Positions 53,538-61,571 of a stretch of DNA of 64,000 bases are shown piece by piece (positions within the stretch are counted from its first letter, which is position 1; every line of letters starts with the position of its first letter). Origin of the DNA: Arcobacter cryaerophilus gv. crypticus (lineage in GTDB: Bacteria > Campylobacterota > Campylobacteria > Campylobacterales > Arcobacteraceae). A program made the position numbers and the translations under genes. A model generated the notes under the pieces. It did no database searches. It saw only the letters and a list, made by a program, of their open reading frames with translations, and had not been told where the DNA came from. Location of the stretch: positions 95,364 to 159,363 of the forward strand of contig NZ_NXGI01000017.1 of assembly GCF_002993025.1 (NCBI RefSeq), in the 5' to 3' direction.

Positions 53538-55631
53538 TTATGAAAATATCTTTTGAAAAAATCCAATATTTCTTGAATTTTGCTTTATAAAATCAAAAAA
53601 GTTTTTATGATTTAGTTTTACTATTCCCTTCTCCTCGACTAAAACTCCAATAGGTAGATACTGAAGAAGCTCTTTTTTTGTGCCATTTGAATTTAATTTT
53701 ATTCCAAATACAATCTCATCATTAAGCAATATTGTATTTGTTTTTTTATCTTCTTTAAATCCATCATACTTCATATCATATAAATCTCTCCACATTTGTT
53801 GCCCTCTTATATAATAATCATCAATTCTCTCTTCACTAAAATAACTAGGTATTGGCATATCTAATATTTTAAAATACTCTTTAAAAACTTCTCTTGAAGG
53901 TTTTAAAATATCATTTGTATCAATTTCATAACCACTATTTAGTTTTTGCTCTAACTTAAATAAAAAGTCTTTATATAAATCATTCCCAAAATCGTGCAAT
54001 AATGTAGTAAAAATATCATCCATTTCTGATTTTTTTGACACATCAAATGGATTATTTAGTTGAATATAATAGATTCTTCGCATAACTTGAGAGTTTGCAC
54101 TAAAATCAGTATTACTAGAAGCTATCATACAAGGATATTTACCATCTTTTGCATTTGTTAATTTTTTTATAAAACCTTCTCCCATATAAGAACTAGTTGA
54201 ACTACTATTTGAACTAAAATAATCTTTTATAATCTCATCAATAAATATAGGCATTAAATTCTCTTCTTCAAAAAAATTATAAATTGTTTGAGGATTTATT
54301 TCACTCATTGAAGAGAGTTTTGAACTCTTTGAAAAATGGTAATAATTTCCTAAATTTCCCATAATTTGACTTATAAATTTTAAAAGATGAGTTTTGCCAC
54401 TTTGAGATTGTCCTGCTATTAACATAAAAAGTGGAACAGCACTTTTTGATTCATCTCTTCCTTGTTGCCACATAATATTTTCTCTAATCTTCCAAATACA
54501 AGGTGATGTAAACGCATATAAAATAGCTTCAAAAATTCTCTTTTTTGTAGCTTCTTCTTTATTCATTGTATATTTTGTATATACATTTATAAATTTATCT
54601 AAAAGTTCTAATTTTTCTTTTATTATAGTTTTATCACACTCTTTTGTAAATTGCTCAAGAGTATTATCTTCTGATTCTTCACTTTTAATGTAAAAATGGT
54701 TCTCTAAAGGACTATAAACTAAGTTCATTCTACTATCTTTGAACTCTTTTATTATAGTTTGTGGTTTTAATACTTTTGTGATTAACTGCTCTTTATTTTT
54801 TATAAATTGTGCTGGAGTAATAAAAGTAGTTATCCCCTTTGTTGCTTTTGTTACGATTTCAATTACTGTTTTAGTTTGCTCTATACTTTTAAGCTCTTTT
54901 TTTAGATTCTCTTCTTGATTTACTATAACTTTTTTTGTGCTTTCAATATTTTTACTTAAATCTTCAGGTAAAACAACTCCTATTTGAGCATTTTTTAATC
55001 TATCTTGTAAAATATCTAAACTATCTTCAGCATTTAAAATGATAATTTTTTCCTCATCTTTTGCTTTTTTTCTTATAATATCAGGTATAAAATCGTTTGT
55101 ATGTTTTTTTATATCTTCATATCTTTGAAGAAAAATATCTACAATTTTTGAGTTATATAAACTATCATAAACTACTAACTCTTCAAACTGTCTATCTCCA
55201 CCAAATGCTTTTGTTGAAAAATTTGCACTACCAAATATAACTCTTGTATTATTTGTTTTTAGATTTTTTAAAATATAAATCTTTGAGTGAATAGTTGTAC
55301 CTGTGCTTGTAAATCTAATAGATACATCATTATTTAATATTTTTGTTAAAGTTTTTTTGTCTAAATTTGAAAAGAAACTACTTGTATAATTTGGATCAAA
55401 TAAAAATTTTTGAGCATTTTCACCATCTTCAATTCCTAAAAGAAGCTCAATTTTATCAAAATCATTTACTTTATTAAAAAAGTATTTTATAGATGAAACA
55501 AAAGTACATACACTAAGAGAGTTAAACTCTTTATTATCAAAAAGATTTTCAATATTTCCTGTATAAACTTCATCATTATAGATGATATTTAAATACTTTA
55601 CCTGATTGTTGCTAGAAAAAAGTGATGTCAT
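53538..55631 (-). CDS. PLD-family nuclease fused to an AAA-type ATPase
   Basis: 697 residues. The N-terminal domain has a single HKD motif (H115-x-K117 in TTIHSKIYILKN, then FGSANFSTKAFGGDRQFEELV), as in dimeric PLD nucleases. The C-terminal 300 residues have Walker A AGQSQSGKTH (about 405-414), Walker B PIFIDEI, and an arginine-finger-like QVMRRIYYIQL, reminiscent of superfamily III/DUF927-type helicases. It is the first gene of the seven-gene operon, 76 bp downstream of the shared palindrome. The fusion couples nuclease and motor in one chain. Confidence 0.8.
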   Translation of the reverse strand: MTSLFSSNNQVKYLNIIYNDEVYTGNIENLFDNKEFNSLSVCTFVSSIKYFFNKVNDFDKIELLLGIEDGENAQKFLFDPNYTSSFFSNLDKKTLTKILNNDVSIRFTSTGTTIHSKIYILKNLKTNNTRVIFGSANFSTKAFGGDRQFEELVVYDSLYNSKIVDIFLQRYEDIKKHTNDFIPDIIRKKAKDEEKIIILNAEDSLDILQDRLKNAQIGVVLPEDLSKNIESTKKVIVNQEENLKKELKSIEQTKTVIEIVTKATKGITTFITPAQFIKNKEQLITKVLKPQTIIKEFKDSRMNLVYSPLENHFYIKSEESEDNTLEQFTKECDKTIIKEKLELLDKFINVYTKYTMNKEEATKKRIFEAILYAFTSPCIWKIRENIMWQQGRDESKSAVPLFMLIAGQSQSGKTHLLKFISQIMGNLGNYYHFSKSSKLSSMSEINPQTIYNFFEEENLMPIFIDEIIKDYFSSNSSSTSSYMGEGFIKKLTNAKDGKYPCMIASSNTDFSANSQVMRRIYYIQLNNPFDVSKKSEMDDIFTTLLHDFGNDLYKDFLFKLEQKLNSGYEIDTNDILKPSREVFKEYFKILDMPIPSYFSEERIDDYYIRGQQMWRDLYDMKYDGFKEDKKTNTILLNDEIVFGIKLNSNGTKKELLQYLPIGVLVEEKGIVKLNHKNFFDFIKQNSRNIGFFQKIFS

Positions 55632-55693
55632 AAAATCCTCCTTTTTTTATCTTTTAAATTATAATAAACCAATAAGACATTTTTCTGTACAAA

Positions 55694-55730
55694 ATTATAG
55701 TATTAGTAAATTACCAAAGTAAGTAATTTA
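55694..55730 (-). promoter_or_regulatory. Shared palindromic operator with -10 box, promoter of the nuclease operon
   Basis: TAAATTAC (55707-55714) and GTAATTTA (55723-55730) flank an 8-nt centre that differs from the 43.4-kb copy at one base. TATAAT (complement of 55694-55699) lies 7 nt from the palindrome on the minus strand, a consensus -10. The initiation point would be about 60 bp before the PLD/AAA start. Confidence 0.78.
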
Positions 55731-55881
55731 AACTTATATTTAATACTTTTTCACTTGTTGCTTCATTATTTTTTGATAAAATAGTTTCCTATACTTTATT
55801 TTCATCAATAGAAAAGTTATTTAGCTTATTACAATTACTCATTTATAATTTATTGTTTTTTATTTGAGAATAATTTAAAAA

Positions 55882-56034
55882 TTATTCATCTTCTTCTAAC
55901 TCTTTTTTTAATTTTTCTATTTCTTCATTAACTTCTAAAATTTCTTCTTTTAGTTTTTTTATTTCAAAATCTTTTGCTTCAACTATCGACATAAGCTCCA
56001 TTAATTTTTCTTTTTCCTCTTTTGTTAATTTCAT
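55882..56034 (-). CDS. 50-aa coiled-coil microprotein
   Basis: ATG at 56034 behind AAAAAGGAGTTGTT opens a 50-residue frame of charged heptads (KLTKEEKEKLMELMSIVEAKD, LEVNEEIEKLKKELEEDE). A strong ribosome site supports it. It lies ahead of the nuclease-operon promoter and downstream of the aroE fragment on the minus strand. The rest of the 680-bp gap holds the operator and the aroE duplicate. Confidence 0.6.
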   Translation of the reverse strand: MKLTKEEKEKLMELMSIVEAKDFEIKKLKEEILEVNEEIEKLKKELEEDE

Positions 56035-56179
56035 AACAACTCCTTTTTAGCATTTTATCTAGCTATATAATCTTTAATAATATATTAAATTGTAAAATAA
56101 TAACAAATAAAAGCTTTGTAACATTGGCTATTTGTAGACATTTGTTCATAAATGTAACTTAATTAAAAAAGGAAATATA

Positions 56180-56287
56180 GAAGGTATTCTTTTGTTTCAA
56201 TGTGTACTTGCCTTCGAACTTTTTACTTCAACAAAAGCTGATGATAGCTTAGTTGAAGCAAGGAGAAAAGGTTTAAAAGAAAAATAA
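56180..56287 (+). pseudogene. Duplicate 3' end of aroE (36 codons)
   Basis: The frame reads EGILLFQCVLAFELFTSTKADD and ends RKGLKEK, then TAA, matching the AroE C-terminus (GVLAFELFTNTKADN, RRGLKGE) at clear but diverged identity. It contains the 20-bp att core. It has no upstream coding part, so it is an integration scar or an element-borne aroE tail rather than a working gene. Confidence 0.85.
56207..56226 (+). repeat. Attachment-site core (junction of elements 1 and 2)
   Basis: CTTGCCTTCGAACTTTTTAC, identical to 37251-37270, within the duplicate aroE tail. It separates the defence island from the mobilisable element. Confidence 0.78.
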
Positions 56288-56302
56288 TATTTTAAATTTT
56301 TA

Positions 56303-56321
56303 TAGCCTATATCTAGCTATA
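56303..56321. repeat. 19-bp repeat at the left end of element 2
   Basis: TAGCCTATATCTAGCTATA, identical to 37347-37365, at the same 96-bp offset from the att core. It overlaps the stop region of the HTH gene. Confidence 0.7.
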
Positions 56322-56618
56322 TAGTAATGTTTTAATACAATTATTAGATTTAATTAATTGATATTCAACTACTTTTTGAGCTGGATAATAAATGTGTCTT
56401 CCTTTTCCTTCTACATATTGAGGGCAGTCATATCCAGATTTTCTTCTTTCATCTAATGTTCTAGTGCTTATAGCTAAGACTTCTGCTACTTGAGCCGAAG
56501 TTAAAATTAAACCATATTTTATTATCAAGGCATTGAGCATCATGTCATATAACTTATCTTGCCCAATTATTTGATTATCAAAAGTAGTTATCTTACTAAT
56601 TTTATCGTATTTATTCAT
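56313..56618 (-). CDS. AlpA/MerR-like HTH protein (probable excisionase/regulator)
   Basis: 101 residues. The centre has the HTH_17 pattern: LTSAQVAEVLAISTRTLDERRKSGYDCPQYVEGKGRHIYYPAQKVVEYQL. Such small proteins act as excisionases or activators of integrase genes. It lies next to the att core, as excisionase genes usually do, and heads toward it. A frameshifted relative sits at 37357-37657. It is 10 bp downstream of the helicase gene, so it is probably the last gene of that operon. Confidence 0.82.
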   Translation of the reverse strand: MNKYDKISKITTFDNQIIGQDKLYDMMLNALIIKYGLILTSAQVAEVLAISTRTLDERRKSGYDCPQYVEGKGRHIYYPAQKVVEYQLIKSNNCIKTLLYS

Positions 56619-56628
56619 TCTATGTCTC

Positions 56629-58038
56629 CTATAGTAGCTTATCTTGGTTATCTTCGCTATCCATAAGTTCGAAAATTAATTTATTGTTTTCTTTTGTTAG
56701 TCTGGTAGCTTTCCAATACTTATTTTTTCCATTTTGTATAATTTTATTTACTTTATCTTTATTAAATCCTACATTAGTAAGATGTTTTAAAATATCGCTA
56801 TAAATAGGTTTATCTTCCTCATTTCTTATAAAATTAATGATTAGTTCCCTAATCTCAAGCTCTTCTTTTGTCTCCATTGCATAATCGATATCCACTTTTG
56901 AGAGTGTATTATCTTGATTATAAGTAAAAGCAATATAATTTGAAATATTATTTCTATCTTTTAAAGGATGAAATATATAAGTTTGTTTATCGTCATTTCT
57001 TTTTAACTCATATGCAAGTGCAATATCTTCCATAAATGCGCTTGAGCCAGCAAAAGCAGAATTAAAATCTTTATTCAATTTATTTTGGTGATGTAAGAAA
57101 ATTATTGTAGCACCATTTTTTCTAAGTTCTTTTAATATATTCATCATATCAGTTACATCTTTATGAGAATTACGATCTCCTATAATAAAATTTTTTATCG
57201 AATCAAAAATAATTAAAAAATCGGCTAAATCTTTCTTTTTTAATTCTGTAATAATTCTATATAGATCCAAATCTGATAATTCAATAAAATAATTAAGTCT
57301 ATTACCAAACTTATCCTTTACTAAGTCAATATTCCTAGATTTTATGGTGATGTGAGAATTATCACCATCAAGATAAAATACTCTTTTTACTGTTTTAGCA
57401 TCTAGTAACATATTACATAGTGCTAATGCCATTAATGATTTTCCTACACCTGGTCTTGCTACGAACATTATAATATCATTCTTAATAATAAATTGATCAT
57501 AAAGGTATTCAATTTTTTTATTTTTCAGTTTTTTAAGATCTAAATCAAAATCACTAATAAATTTTTCAAATTTATCATCAATTTTTTTTAGATTTATTTC
57601 GCCATTAAGATTTTCAAATTTTTCTTGTAAATCTTGTAGTTTATTAATTTGATTAAAATTACCTTCTTTAATTTTTGCAGCAACTGTTGTTATTTGTCTT
57701 TGTAAACTATATTCTTTTAACTTTTTAATAGAATCAGTAATCGAATCTAAAGGAGTTGCAGCAATAACATCAATATAATATTGCTCATTAATATTTGTTT
57801 GATTTGTTAAAAAAACATTATTTTCATCAACTCTTTGATCATTTTTATGAAGTGAAATTATACTATCGTATATAATTCCATGTTGCTCGTAATAAAAATC
57901 TTTTGATTCAATAATTTTTAAACAATCTTCTATTTTATCTGTATTATTATTTGTGATAAGAGAACTTAAAATAGCTCTCTCAATTCCTAATAAGCACTCA
58001 ATACTGTATTTTAAATCATAATTTATATTATTTATCAT
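56629..58038 (-). CDS. DnaB-like replicative helicase / RepA-type ATPase
   Basis: 469 residues. The N-terminal 140 residues match the DnaB N-domain (GIERAILSSLI, FYYEQHGIIYDSIISLHK, ATPLDSI), and the RecA-like domain has Walker A ARPGVGKS (194-201), Walker B LIIFDSI, then LKELRKNGATIIFLHHQNK. It lacks the C-terminal part of chromosomal DnaB and resembles plasmid RepA-type helicases. It overlaps the 230-aa gene by 4 bp. It would drive replication or transfer of the element. Confidence 0.83.
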   Translation of the reverse strand: MINNINYDLKYSIECLLGIERAILSSLITNNNTDKIEDCLKIIESKDFYYEQHGIIYDSIISLHKNDQRVDENNVFLTNQTNINEQYYIDVIAATPLDSITDSIKKLKEYSLQRQITTVAAKIKEGNFNQINKLQDLQEKFENLNGEINLKKIDDKFEKFISDFDLDLKKLKNKKIEYLYDQFIIKNDIIMFVARPGVGKSLMALALCNMLLDAKTVKRVFYLDGDNSHITIKSRNIDLVKDKFGNRLNYFIELSDLDLYRIITELKKKDLADFLIIFDSIKNFIIGDRNSHKDVTDMMNILKELRKNGATIIFLHHQNKLNKDFNSAFAGSSAFMEDIALAYELKRNDDKQTYIFHPLKDRNNISNYIAFTYNQDNTLSKVDIDYAMETKEELEIRELIINFIRNEEDKPIYSDILKHLTNVGFNKDKVNKIIQNGKNKYWKATRLTKENNKLIFELMDSEDNQDKLL

Positions 58039-58727
58039 GCAACACTACCTTCATCAAAAACTAAAGTTAATTGATAGAAATTATTATTTAAAGATTCTTT
58101 TGTAATTTTAAATGCGAAACTATATGGATCATAATTTAAAATATCCAAAGATCTAAATCCAAACTTTTCACATATATCTTGAAAATCTTGCATATCAAAA
58201 TCCATATCTACAATTGAATTTTCCCAGACTTTTTTAAGCCCAATTTTTATTGTTTCTCGATCAATTTTTTCTAAATCTATTTCCTGCACAATTTTTTCAA
58301 AAGCATCATCTAAATCTTCCATTTCATACAAATAATTGTTAAATTGTGTATAATTAATCTTTCTAAATGGACTAAAGTAATTTTTAATATTATTTGTTAT
58401 CCTTGATAGGATCTTATGAATTATTTTAGTATTACTGTCATTTTCTAGATCAAAAAAATATCTCTTATTTATTTGTTTAATCGTAGTTTCAACACCTATT
58501 TTGTAAAGATCATCATCTGATAGTTGGATACTAATAAATCCACCAGTTCTTACAAACAAATTAATACATTTTTGGCGCAAATAAAAATCATATAACCATG
58601 AATCTTGATTTTTTAGATGAATCAATAATTCATCTTTTCCCATACAATTAATCTTTTGTATTTGAAAATCCTCCAAAATATTGTTATAATCCGATAATAA
58701 GTAAGGGATTGATTTTTTTTTAGACAT
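58035..58727 (-). CDS. Hypothetical protein coupled to the element's helicase
   Basis: 230 residues, soluble, not recognised. The N-terminus is basic and Ser/Lys-rich, the centre helical (IIHKILSRITNNIKNYFSPF), the end acidic (LDDAFEKIVQEIDLEK). Overlap of 4 bp with the helicase gene suggests a replication partner such as an initiator. ATG at 58727 behind AGGAGA, preceded by a structured leader. Confidence 0.6.
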   Translation of the reverse strand: MSKKKSIPYLLSDYNNILEDFQIQKINCMGKDELLIHLKNQDSWLYDFYLRQKCINLFVRTGGFISIQLSDDDLYKIGVETTIKQINKRYFFDLENDSNTKIIHKILSRITNNIKNYFSPFRKINYTQFNNYLYEMEDLDDAFEKIVQEIDLEKIDRETIKIGLKKVWENSIVDMDFDMQDFQDICEKFGFRSLDILNYDPYSFAFKITKESLNNNFYQLTLVFDEGSVA

Positions 58728-58753
58728 GCTATAGTCTCCTTTATTTTTAATCT

Positions 58754-58802
58754 CGATCCATTTTCCTTATAAACTTTTGGCGAAGCTGGGGAATTTGGAT
58801 CG
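58754..58802 (-). promoter_or_regulatory. Stem-loop in the leader of the 230-aa/helicase operon
   Basis: CGATCCA (58754-58760) and TGGATCG (58796-58802) close a hairpin with further pairing (TTTTCC with GGGGAA) inside. It is much richer in GC than its surroundings and precedes the 58727 start by 27 bp on the minus strand. On the plus strand T6 follows, so it could equally be a terminator of an antisense transcript. Confidence 0.5.
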
Positions 58803-59018
58803 TTTTTTATTTGTGATTTATTGAATCACTGGAAAAAGTTTACCATCAAATATTTTACATGTCAATACTATTTATCTGCTTACATACACCTAATTATCGA
58901 ACTTATTTAAACTTTAACTAAAATAAATTCAGTATAAAATAACACTTAATTAAGCTATTTTTAAGAATAATGTATATATTTTAATACCATTAGTATATAT
59001 ACAATTTATGTATATTTT

Positions 59019-59047
59019 TTGTACATATATGAAAAAAATTGTACATA
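59019..59047. repeat. Two 9-bp direct repeats in the AT-rich gap (possible iterons or operator)
   Basis: TTGTACATA occurs at 59019-59027 and 59039-59047, exactly 20 bp apart, near related GTATATA stretches. The gap 58728-59096 has no gene. Spacing of two turns fits a protein-binding pair, but two copies are few for an iteron origin. Confidence 0.35.
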
Positions 59048-59096
59048 AAATTTTTTAAAAATTGTATTTTTTTATAAAAATATATAGTAAAAATAT

Positions 59097-60824
59097 CTAA
59101 TTTTTTTGTTTTTTTCTATTTTTTTCAATATTTTTCACTTCTATATTGTTTGCTTTTTCATAAATTTTTATAGCAATTTCTATAGATTCTCTTGTTGTAA
59201 GATTTAACTCTCTTTGTAAGAAATCAATTGCATTTTTTGGTTTTTGATTATTTGTTAAATTTTTTATCTTATTATCAACTGTAATTTCATATTTATTTTT
59301 ATCTAGCTTATAATTTTGAACTGCAAATTCAAGCACAAAATTAGCATCTAATTCTTCTTTTATTTCTGATAGATTTACTTTTTGCGATAATTCTTTGTCC
59401 TTTATATTAAGGGTTTGTTGCTGTAAGTCAGTTTTTGCTCTTGGAATAATTATTTCTGCTTTAATACTCTTATTTTTACGCTCTTTTTCAATTAACTTTG
59501 CAATTTGACTATTAGCCTCATATATAAAATCTTCATCTCCATATGGTTCTATATTTTCAAGTTTCCAATCTTTTGCAAGTGCTATATCAATCATGATTTT
59601 AACTTGCTCTTCTAAATTTGTTGAATTCCTAAGAGATACTATTTCATTACCTGCATCAACTATTTTAATATTTTTGGAAAAATTACTAACAATTACTTCA
59701 TTATTCTCTTTTTTTACATAATATCCCTCTAATTTATCTTTTATTAGATAATCGTAGTGTTCAACAAATAGTTTTTGTTGATAGCTTAGGTATTTAAAAC
59801 TATTTTGAATATTTTTATTTGACTTTATTTTAGAATTTTCAGATTCATAGATATTATTTAATTTTTCTTTTGATTTTTTGCTTTTTCTTTTATAGATATT
59901 TTCTATTCTAGTTTCATAATAGCTTAGTAAAATATCTTCAAGTTCTTTTTTTGATTTATGTCTTGGAAAGGTTCTATTTTTATCATCTTTTAAAATAAAT
60001 CTTAAAAAATCTTTACCATTTAGATTTAAAGAGTTTGATTTTTTATTTCTTTCTTGTAGATTTAATATTTTTATATATTTATATGTTTTACTTCCAGCTA
60101 TTTTAAAATCTCTGTTTTCTTCAAATTTTAGGTCATTTTGTAAAAAGTATAAAAGTTCATCTGCTGTTTTTATATCTTTTAACAGTTCTATCCAATTAGC
60201 TCTTGTAATTGCTATTTTACTTTTTATTTTATCTTCTAAATTATTCTCATCTTGAATCTTTTCATCAGTATCGTTTTTTTTATCTTCATCTTTTCTAGGA
60301 ATTTCAAAGCCATATTTTTTACAAACATAACTTTGTAAAACATCATCTAAAAAAGAGTTATTAAAAAAAGTAGTTCTTAATTGTGTATCATCCAAAGGAT
60401 TATATTTTGCAATTGCAATATGAATATGAGGAAATCTTTGTCTGTTTTTTTCATTAATTTGAATTTTTGGCATATGGGCTTCAGAGTAAGCAATTACTTC
60501 ATTTTCCAAGTTATATCCACTTGTATGATGTTTAATATATATAAGAGCTAACTCTTTAAATAGTTCATCTCTTTTTTGCTCATCATCTATTTCATTTAAT
60601 TTATCCATATCTTCTTGTGAGAAAGATAGAGTGATATGAATATAATTGCTTTCATAGTTTTTATATTTATTTAAATATTTTTCAGTTTGTTTAAAAATTT
60701 GAAGATTTCCATATAGAGTAATAGTTTTATCTTTTTGGTCTCTTGTATAAATACTATCTTTTCTAGCACCACTTATTAAATAATCTGCAAATCCCTCTTT
60801 TGCTCTGGAAATCCTTGCTAACAA
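59097..60824 (-). CDS. Mobilisation relaxase (MobA/MobL-like)
   Basis: 575 residues. The three-histidine metal site of relaxases is visible as AYSEAHMPK (H117) and RFPHIHIAIAKYNP (H133, H135). The N-terminal SNYIHITLSFSQEDMDKL is a typical strand-helix of the fold; residues 250-575 are charged, helical and of unknown function. It is preceded by mobC (1-bp gap) and an oriT candidate about 500 bp upstream. It would nick oriT and lead DNA into a helper conjugation system. Confidence 0.82.
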   Translation of the reverse strand: MLARISRAKEGFADYLISGARKDSIYTRDQKDKTITLYGNLQIFKQTEKYLNKYKNYESNYIHITLSFSQEDMDKLNEIDDEQKRDELFKELALIYIKHHTSGYNLENEVIAYSEAHMPKIQINEKNRQRFPHIHIAIAKYNPLDDTQLRTTFFNNSFLDDVLQSYVCKKYGFEIPRKDEDKKNDTDEKIQDENNLEDKIKSKIAITRANWIELLKDIKTADELLYFLQNDLKFEENRDFKIAGSKTYKYIKILNLQERNKKSNSLNLNGKDFLRFILKDDKNRTFPRHKSKKELEDILLSYYETRIENIYKRKSKKSKEKLNNIYESENSKIKSNKNIQNSFKYLSYQQKLFVEHYDYLIKDKLEGYYVKKENNEVIVSNFSKNIKIVDAGNEIVSLRNSTNLEEQVKIMIDIALAKDWKLENIEPYGDEDFIYEANSQIAKLIEKERKNKSIKAEIIIPRAKTDLQQQTLNIKDKELSQKVNLSEIKEELDANFVLEFAVQNYKLDKNKYEITVDNKIKNLTNNQKPKNAIDFLQRELNLTTRESIEIAIKIYEKANNIEVKNIEKNRKKQKN

Positions 60825-61193
60825 TTAAAACTCCTTTTCAAGGATTGAATCTAATTGGTTTTCAATGATAATTAATTTATTAATTAGATTTTTATAGTTA
60901 TAAGAATCAAGTTTTTCCAGTTGGATTGAATAATTTAATCCATGACTTAGCTGATTGATGTTAACTCCAATTTTATTTATATTCCAAATTAACTCTTTTA
61001 AATCTTTTTTATTGTTTATTTTTACATTGATATTTGAAGATGAAATAAATTGTCTTAAAAACTCACTTGAGTTCATATTTGCTTCTTGTGATTTTGAATT
61101 CAAAAGATCTTTTAACTCTTTTGATATTCTAAATTTAAACTCATCTTTTTTCATAACAATCCTTTTTAAAAAATGTTTCTTATATATATTCAC
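60825..61193 (-). CDS. mobC: MobC-family relaxosome accessory protein
   Basis: 122 residues. A ribbon-helix-helix-like N-terminus (FKFRISKELKDLLNSKSQEANMNSSEFLRQFI) is followed by the MobC helix LKELIWNINKIGVNINQLSHGLN. MobC opens the oriT and aids the relaxase. It sits 0 bp before the relaxase gene, with the box ATATTCACAA just at its start codon region (61186-61195). Confidence 0.85.
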   Translation of the reverse strand: MNIYKKHFLKRIVMKKDEFKFRISKELKDLLNSKSQEANMNSSEFLRQFISSSNINVKINNKKDLKELIWNINKIGVNINQLSHGLNYSIQLEKLDSYNYKNLINKLIIIENQLDSILEKEF

Positions 61194-61332
61194 AATTTTT
61201 AGATTTATTTTGATTTTTAAATTTGTTATGCCTTTTAATATTAATAAAATTTTATAGATTATAGAGTTTATATATTTTTTGGATTAAAAATATTTGTATT
61301 AATATTTATGTGTAGATAAAGTTTTTGGGATT

Positions 61333-61401
61333 TTTAAGGGCGAGCCCTTAAAGAACGATGTCATTTGGAGAAACGTAGTGTACCCACAATGGCTGTCGTT
61401 C
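61333..61401. other. Candidate origin of transfer (oriT)
   Basis: A GC-rich island in AT-rich DNA: TTTAAGGGC (61333-61341) and GCCCTTAAA (61344-61352) form a perfect 9-bp inverted repeat, followed by GAACGA (61353-61358) with TCGTTC (61396-61401) as an outer arm, and GTAGTGTACCC between. It lies 140 bp upstream of mobC. The layout recalls oriT/bom sites of MOB plasmids. The gap 61194-61571 holds no gene. Confidence 0.65.
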
Positions 61402-61571
61402 CTATTCTAAAAAACAATTCAAATTTAAACTATATTGTAATAATTACATACTTTTTCATTAAATTATAAAATATATCAAGATTTTATAAACTTATCTAAA
61501 TCTTTTCAATAAATAATTCAATTTTATACTATTTTACAAATAAATATAATTTATCGCAACTTATTATATAT

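Larger units (their letters stand above)
37251..56206. mobile_element. Element 1: integrated defence-type island in aroE (about 19 kb)
   Basis: Bounded by identical 20-bp cores in aroE and in a duplicate aroE 3' end. Immediately inside the left boundary is a frameshifted AlpA-like HTH gene; all other genes run on the minus strand. Cargo: a VirD4-like/ClpP/M20/cREC operon and a PLD/RNaseH/SbcCD/McrBC/helicase operon. No integrase gene lies within it, so it may depend on one outside the window. Confidence 0.72.

Noticed and set aside
43450..55631. Naming the operon as CoCoNuT, DISARM or plain McrBC plus SbcCD
   Set aside because: Parts resemble each, but DISARM's drmA/drmB set and the expected coiled-coil McrC fusion are not seen; without a profile search the label would be a guess.
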